Source: Belliella filtrata (GTDB lineage Bacteria > Bacteroidota > Bacteroidia > Cytophagales > Cyclobacteriaceae). From it: 37,577 nucleotides of DNA. A program made the position numbers and the translations under genes. Positions 34,192 through 37,577 of this stretch are shown in pieces (the first letter of the stretch is position 1; each line of letters starts with the position of its first letter). The stretch spans positions 1 to 37,577 of the forward strand of contig NZ_JAKZGP010000050.1 in assembly GCF_022549775.1 (NCBI RefSeq), read 5' to 3'. Under the pieces are notes generated by a model. That model did no database searches, had not been told where the DNA came from, and worked only from the letters and a program-made list of their open reading frames with translations.

Positions 34192-34440
34192 ATGGAAAAC
34201 GAATTAATCTTAAACAAGCTCAATCGTATTGAAAAATTTATTTTTGGACTGAAAAACATTTTGAATGTGGAGGAATTTTGCGAATACACTGGTTTCGAAA
34301 AGTCCTTTATCTATAAGCTCGTGCATCAGGGAAAGATCCCCTACTCAAAACCCAACGGCAAGGTTTTATTTTTTGAACGTAAAAAATATGATGATTGGCT
34401 TCTTCGAAATTCCCATATAATATTAGCCGAGATCAATTAA
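34192..34440 (+). CDS. Helix-turn-helix protein, excisionase/MerR-like (HTH_17)
   Basis: The core is NVEEFCEYTGFEKSFIYKLVHQGKIPYSKPNGKVLFFERKKYDDWLLRN, a classic HTH_17 domain in which a helix pair is followed by a small wing and a terminal W. The frame opens at 34162, but the Met at 34192 (MENELILNKL) fits family starts better. Proteins of this type act as excisionases or transcription regulators of integrative elements in Bacteroidota. It lies between the membrane-protein gene and the primase gene, the standard order for such elements. Confidence 0.8.
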   Translation: MENELILNKLNRIEKFIFGLKNILNVEEFCEYTGFEKSFIYKLVHQGKIPYSKPNGKVLFFERKKYDDWLLRNSHIILAEIN

Positions 34441-34834
34441 GAAGCATTCTTAATGAAAAGGAAACATAAGTAGAAATTCTAATAGACATCGTAAGGCTTA
34501 AATTGCCTGAAACCCTAGACTTGACTATTGGTCAAATTCAGGTTTTTAAAGCAAAACTTTTCATTAAATAAGCAATCATCAAAGCTTAAAAAGCACTCGT
34601 TAAAAAAGACTTTAATAAAATATATTGTATTGATTTAAAATACTTTATGTTCATTATATAAAATTTACTTTAACTGATTGCAGAATCGGTAATACTATCA
34701 AAGCAGTATTTAACCAAGAAATATCTCTAATTAATTCTAGTCTAAATACTTAATTTAATTAGACCATAATTAGATCAACAAAAAGCAAATGGAAAAACTA
34801 TAACCCAGTTTAGTTTAGAGAAATTTTCATTACC
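34441..34834. other. 394-bp gene-free region with several small inverted repeats
   Basis: No ORF was found on either strand. Structures seen are a nested stem with T-run at 34506-34547 (listed separately), aatact/agtatt at 34691-34710, and gtctaa/ttagac at 34740-34764 followed by a repeated taattaga (about 34757-34774). In mobilizable elements such a gap may hold an origin of replication or transfer, or an operator for the HTH protein; none can be assigned here. Confidence 0.4.
34506..34547 (+). terminator. Possible terminator after the HTH gene
   Basis: Nested pairing cctgaa/ttcagg (34506-34511, 34537-34542) and ttgac/gtcaa (34521-34525, 34531-34535), then five T (34543-34547). The interior loop is asymmetric, so this is a weak to moderate candidate. 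Confidence 0.4.
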
Positions 34835-35713
34835 ATGAACTGTACACAAGCCAATAAAATCAGTATTTCAGCATACCTTTCTTCAATTGGAATCTATCCC
34901 AAAAGAAATCTAAGGTATTACTCATTTTACCTCTCTCCTTTTCGCCAAGAGAGAACAGCTTCTTTTAAAGTTGACCATAGGCTCAATTTATGGATCGATT
35001 TCGGAGATAGCAATTCTGGCGGTACACTGGTAGACCTTGTACTAAAATTGAATCCAAGCTTTGCTGTAGAAGATGCCCTCTCCCACCTTTCTGATTTGAA
35101 CCTTGGGTCACTTTCACCTCACCTGCATACTCCTCTTCTGGAAGCAGAGATTAAACCGAAAATAAGTGTGACAAGCACTAGACCTATTGGTACAAACAAG
35201 GTTATTTCTGACTATCTAATCTCAAGAAAAATTTCACTTTCCACGGCTTCGAATTTCTGCAAGGAAGTCTATTTTGAAATTAATGACAAAAACTATTTTG
35301 GTGTAGGAAATGAAAATAGAAATGGATGGTCAATCCGAAACAAATATTGGAAAGGATGCTCAGGTCAGGGCATAAGTTTTTTCCCAGGAATAAAGGAAAA
35401 AAATGTAGCCACACTTTCTGTTTTTGAAGGAATATTTGACCTGATGAGTTATGTACAGCTAAATAAGACTTATGAAAAAGCGCAATCATTTATAGTACTC
35501 AATTCCCTATCAAATATTAAAGAAGCACTCCCCATTATACGTGAGTTTGGAACAGTTAATCTATACCTTGACAGGGATGTTGCAGGTATGAAAGCGACTA
35601 AAAGGCTTATGGAAGCCAATGTCAATTGTATAGATAAAAGTAAGCTTTATACTCCTCATAAGGATCTCAACGAAAAGCTTGTTAAAGAGAGAAAGCCTAG
35701 GATACGCAGATAA
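34835..35713 (+). CDS. Toprim-domain primase-like protein of a mobilizable element
   Basis: 292 residues: an N-terminal CHC2-primase-like region (about 8-70, YLSPFRQERTASFKVDHRLNLWIDFGDSNSGGTLVDLV) that lacks the Zn-binding Cys/His, as is usual in element-borne Bacteroidota homologues, then a Toprim domain with Glu198 (SVFEGIFD) and Asp246-x-Asp248 (YLDRDVAGMKAT). It would prime element DNA after conjugative transfer or during replication. The position before mobC and the relaxase matches Bacteroidota mobilizable elements. The ORF appears intact. Confidence 0.82.
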   Translation: MNCTQANKISISAYLSSIGIYPKRNLRYYSFYLSPFRQERTASFKVDHRLNLWIDFGDSNSGGTLVDLVLKLNPSFAVEDALSHLSDLNLGSLSPHLHTPLLEAEIKPKISVTSTRPIGTNKVISDYLISRKISLSTASNFCKEVYFEINDKNYFGVGNENRNGWSIRNKYWKGCSGQGISFFPGIKEKNVATLSVFEGIFDLMSYVQLNKTYEKAQSFIVLNSLSNIKEALPIIREFGTVNLYLDRDVAGMKATKRLMEANVNCIDKSKLYTPHKDLNEKLVKERKPRIRR

Positions 35714-35761
35714 GGTCGCTTTGCTCAGATTAAAAAATTCACTTTGTTCATTTCAAGAAAG

Positions 35762-36107
35762 ATGGCACGGCCTAAGTAACTAACAAAGGAAAGAAGGTCA
35801 ACCAGATTCAGTTTTAGAATGAATGATGAAGAAGTAAGACAATTGGCCAGTTTATTTGAACTGTCCAATTTGCCTGCTACTGATGTTATTCGTTCCTGTG
35901 TTTTCAAGAATAAGATTCCAAAAGCAAAAGTTCCAAAATTGGATTTACAAACCTATGTGGAATTAAAACCGATAGGCAACAACATCAATCAAATAGGCCA
36001 AACGGTATAATTCAAAACGTGAAGTTCTCCGCGAACGATTGAAAGCTTTAGCCAGCCTTTCGAACAAATTGGACTACATCATAAAACATTTGATAAATGA
36101 TCGCTAA
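35762..36107 (+). pseudogene. MobC-like mobilization protein, inactivated by a stop and a frameshift
   Basis: From the ATG at 35762 the frame reads MARPK, a TAA (35777-35779), then LTKERRSTRFSFRMNDEEVRQL...NNINQIGQTV to a TAA at 36008-36010. In the +1 frame the expected ending follows: NSKREVLRERLKALA, then SLSNKLDYIIKHLINDR and a TAA at 36105-36107. Together this is a typical MobC (ribbon-helix-helix-like, relaxase accessory that binds oriT). Removing one stop and one frameshift restores it. The restored gene would overlap the relaxase start by 11 bp, as is usual for mobC-relaxase pairs. A shorter ORF from the ATG at 35819 remains. Confidence 0.78.
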
Positions 36108-36879
36108 GCAATCCATAGGAAAATCATTTATGGGAGCTTACGAATACAATTACAAGAAACTCCATGAAAAGGATACCACAAAAAGAGCGGAGCTTCTATC
36201 CACTAACTTTAGCAGTACTGAAAGAGAGATCCTTAAAAAAGAATTGGATTTGATGAAGAGTCTCAATCCAAGACTAGCCAGAAATACTTATCACACAAGC
36301 TTAAACTTTGGAAAGGAAGAAATTCTATCCATTGAAAAAATGCTGGCAATAGCTGAAGAATATCTGAATAAAATGGGCTTTGACAATAATGCCTATTTCA
36401 TTTTCCAGCATCATGATACGGATCATCCTCATTGCCATATTTTGGCACTTAGAAATCGATTTGATGGAACAGTTGTAATAGATAGCAACAATTTCAGAAG
36501 AAGTGAAAAAATGGTTAGAAAGCTTGAAAAGAAATATCACCTTCAAGAGTTAAGAAACAGTAAGGAAGATCCTACCAAAGCGCCTAATAAGGATGAAATT
36601 GAAATGGTACTAAGAACTGGAGAACCATCAAAAAGAATGATTCTCCAGGAAAGGGTAAATGAAGCATTAAAACAAACTAAAGACCTCCATTCATTTATCA
36701 GGCATTTAAAAAAAAATGATGTAAACGTCTTGTTCAACCAAGCGAGTACCGGAAGAGTATGTGGGATACCCTATGTATGCGATGGCTTTACAGCAAATGG
36801 ACAAGTACTTGGAAATAAATTCAAATGGGGATACGTATCAAAAACACTAGAATATGAGCAAGTTAGAGACAGTAAGTAA
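36097..36879 (+). CDS. Relaxase (MOBP-type mobilization protein), probably truncated
   Basis: It would nick oriT and lead the strand during conjugative transfer. The HUH-type metal site is clear at His106-Asp-x-x-His110-x-His112-x-His114 (HHDTDHPHCHILALR), with a Tyr-rich start (GAYEYNYKKL) near residue 15 and the characteristic NGQVLGNKFKWGYVSKTLEYEQVRD near the end. The 260-residue product stops at RDSK with a TAA (36877-36879), while the same frame stays open for about 70 more codons (ISKANLRTKS and onward). Homologues usually continue past this point, so the stop may be a nonsense mutation. The catalytic N-terminus is intact. Confidence 0.8.
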   Translation: MIAKQSIGKSFMGAYEYNYKKLHEKDTTKRAELLSTNFSSTEREILKKELDLMKSLNPRLARNTYHTSLNFGKEEILSIEKMLAIAEEYLNKMGFDNNAYFIFQHHDTDHPHCHILALRNRFDGTVVIDSNNFRRSEKMVRKLEKKYHLQELRNSKEDPTKAPNKDEIEMVLRTGEPSKRMILQERVNEALKQTKDLHSFIRHLKKNDVNVLFNQASTGRVCGIPYVCDGFTANGQVLGNKFKWGYVSKTLEYEQVRDSK

Positions 36880-37102
36880 ATTAGCAAGGCAAATCTGCGA
36901 ACAAAATCAAGATATCCAAAAGGAGACTCCAGAAGACAGAATAGCTTACGAGCATCTACTTCAGGGAATACAAGAACTTCTGAAAAATCAATTGGAGTTA
37001 ATCAAAAGTCAAAAGACCTTGTCCAGTCAACTTATGAGTATTCAAATGAATCAGAGAGATTTAAATCTCAAGATAAGTCTATTGAATAAGGGTCAAAAAT
37101 GA
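36854..37102 (+). CDS. Small helical protein overlapping the relaxase end, possible mobilization accessory
   Basis: 82 residues, highly helical and Gln/Leu/Lys-rich (LLQGIQELLKNQLELIKSQKTL), probably a coiled coil. It starts 26 bp inside the relaxase gene in another frame. Part of the same DNA reads plausibly as relaxase C-terminus in the relaxase frame, so either this is a real overlapping gene or the overlap is the shadow of a longer ancestral relaxase. It ends in an ATGA overlap with the next ORF, supporting a translated gene. Confidence 0.5.
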   Translation: MSKLETVSKLARQICEQNQDIQKETPEDRIAYEHLLQGIQELLKNQLELIKSQKTLSSQLMSIQMNQRDLNLKISLLNKGQK

Positions 37103-37212
37103 TTGAAAGAGTCTCATATGATCATGACAAACCTAGTAAAGATAGCCTTTTTAGTATTATCGATGCCATTGCTATATCAGGAAAAGAGAATTCCAGACAG
37201 CATATTAGATAA
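37099..37212 (+). CDS. 37-aa ORF coupled to the preceding gene, possibly truncated
   Basis: Starts within the ATGA overlap (37099-37102) of the previous gene and encodes MIERVSYDHDKPSKDSLFSI followed by 17 more residues ending in RQHIR. It is too short to recognise a family. Given the decay around it, it may be the front of a gene truncated by mutation. Confidence 0.3.
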   Translation: MIERVSYDHDKPSKDSLFSIIDAIAISGKENSRQHIR

Positions 37213-37577
37213 ATGACCTACCCTTTTTGGTGTTTGAGTTCAAAAGTGCCATCAGAGAAAAAGCTACTTTTTTTTGATGCATAAAAGCAAATTTCCACGC
37301 GATACCACAGGGACATCCCCGAGTTTCACATTAACAATTGCTATTAAATAGAAGAATTAGATAAAGCAGCAACTGTATAAGAACCCTTGACAGTTACGCG
37401 AGATGGTCTACGAAAAGTTAGCCGGAAAATAAACTTCTACAATTTAGATGGTAACTACTCAGGTACATTATTTACTGACCAATATTCAAGTATTTGGAGT
37501 CTTGTGCTCCTTTGTAGCGTATTGACGCGTATTTGTATGTTAATGTACGAAAATCAGCTTTAAAGTTGGTTTATCCA
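37213..37577. other. Gene-free right end of the window
   Basis: No convincing ORF, tRNA or repeat copy of the mnmE end was found. A small gggacatcccc palindrome lies near 37309-37319. It is presumably degenerate mobile-element sequence. Confidence 0.35.

Noticed and set aside
32202-37102. Stop-codon recoding (read-through) as the explanation of in-frame stops in int, mobC and the relaxase
   Set aside because: The stops are mixed (TGA, TAA, TAA) and accompanied by frameshifts and catalytic substitutions, while genes elsewhere in the window end normally with all three stops. Decay is simpler.
32179-37568. Inverted 11-bp match caactttaaag (32179-32189) / ctttaaagttg (37558-37568) as element ends
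   Set aside because: The core ctttaaag is itself palindromic and AT-rich, so a chance match over 5 kb is likely; no flanking support.
1-37577. CRISPR arrays and tRNA or rRNA genes
   Set aside because: No regularly spaced short repeats, and no cloverleaf with a GGTTCRA-type arm or rRNA sequence was recognised in any intergenic region by eye.

Overview
This is an AT-rich Bacteroidota window, most likely from Cytophagales and near Cyclobacteriaceae (Algoriphagus- or Belliella-like). That placement is inferred from phylum-typical families (DUF4301, DUF5777, DUF4221-like and WYL proteins), many exported lipoproteins, weak or absent Shine-Dalgarno sequences, one TTTG/TAnnTTTG-type promoter, and Bacteroidota-type integrase, primase, MobC and relaxase sequences.

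Positions 1-5100 (all minus strand) hold a duplicated array. An exported lipoprotein with a Gly-rich linker (3944-5086) appears to have been split by a frameshift from a C-terminal HExxH metallopeptidase-like domain (3391-3828). Downstream lie four paralogous secreted proteins or lipoproteins and an orphan, truncated copy of the HExxH-protein tail (1519-1752). A 187-bp block is identical at 1 and at 2641, and one paralog is a clear chimera of two others. The layout resembles a polymorphic-toxin locus with amplified immunity genes and orphan tips, but that function is inference. A MITE-like element lies at 5346-5608.

Positions 5850-13290 hold metabolic genes: a GH13 branching enzyme (glgB), a small membrane protein and a LacI-family regulator on the minus strand; then, divergently, pxpABC (5-oxoprolinase) and a DUF4301 gene. 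A LacI-type palindrome lies between the regulator and pxpA.

Positions 13390-18310 (minus) hold a DUF4221-like lipoprotein, a WYL regulator, a tight Rieske-YceI-DUF5777 envelope redox operon and a single-pass membrane protein. Positions 18380-24460 hold smc with a plausible promoter, a structured, hairpin-rich intergenic block, an LEA-like amphipathic protein with a strong terminator, an unknown protein, a 58-aa membrane protein and an Hpt phosphotransfer protein.

Positions 24540-32071 hold an S9 prolyl-oligopeptidase-type peptidase and gamma-glutamyltransferase pair, a convergent alpha/beta hydrolase whose end overlaps ggt, and a thioredoxin-like protein coupled to mnmE. GGT and PxpABC are both steps of glutathione/5-oxoproline catabolism.

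From 32072 to the right edge lies a decaying integrative mobilizable element beginning directly after the 3' end of mnmE. That is the same conserved gene end used as attB by SGI1-type islands in Proteobacteria. The integrase has an in-frame stop, a frameshift and two altered catalytic positions; mobC has a stop and a frameshift; the relaxase is short. A four-helix membrane protein, an HTH/excisionase-like gene and a Toprim primase remain intact. The right end of the element is not seen.
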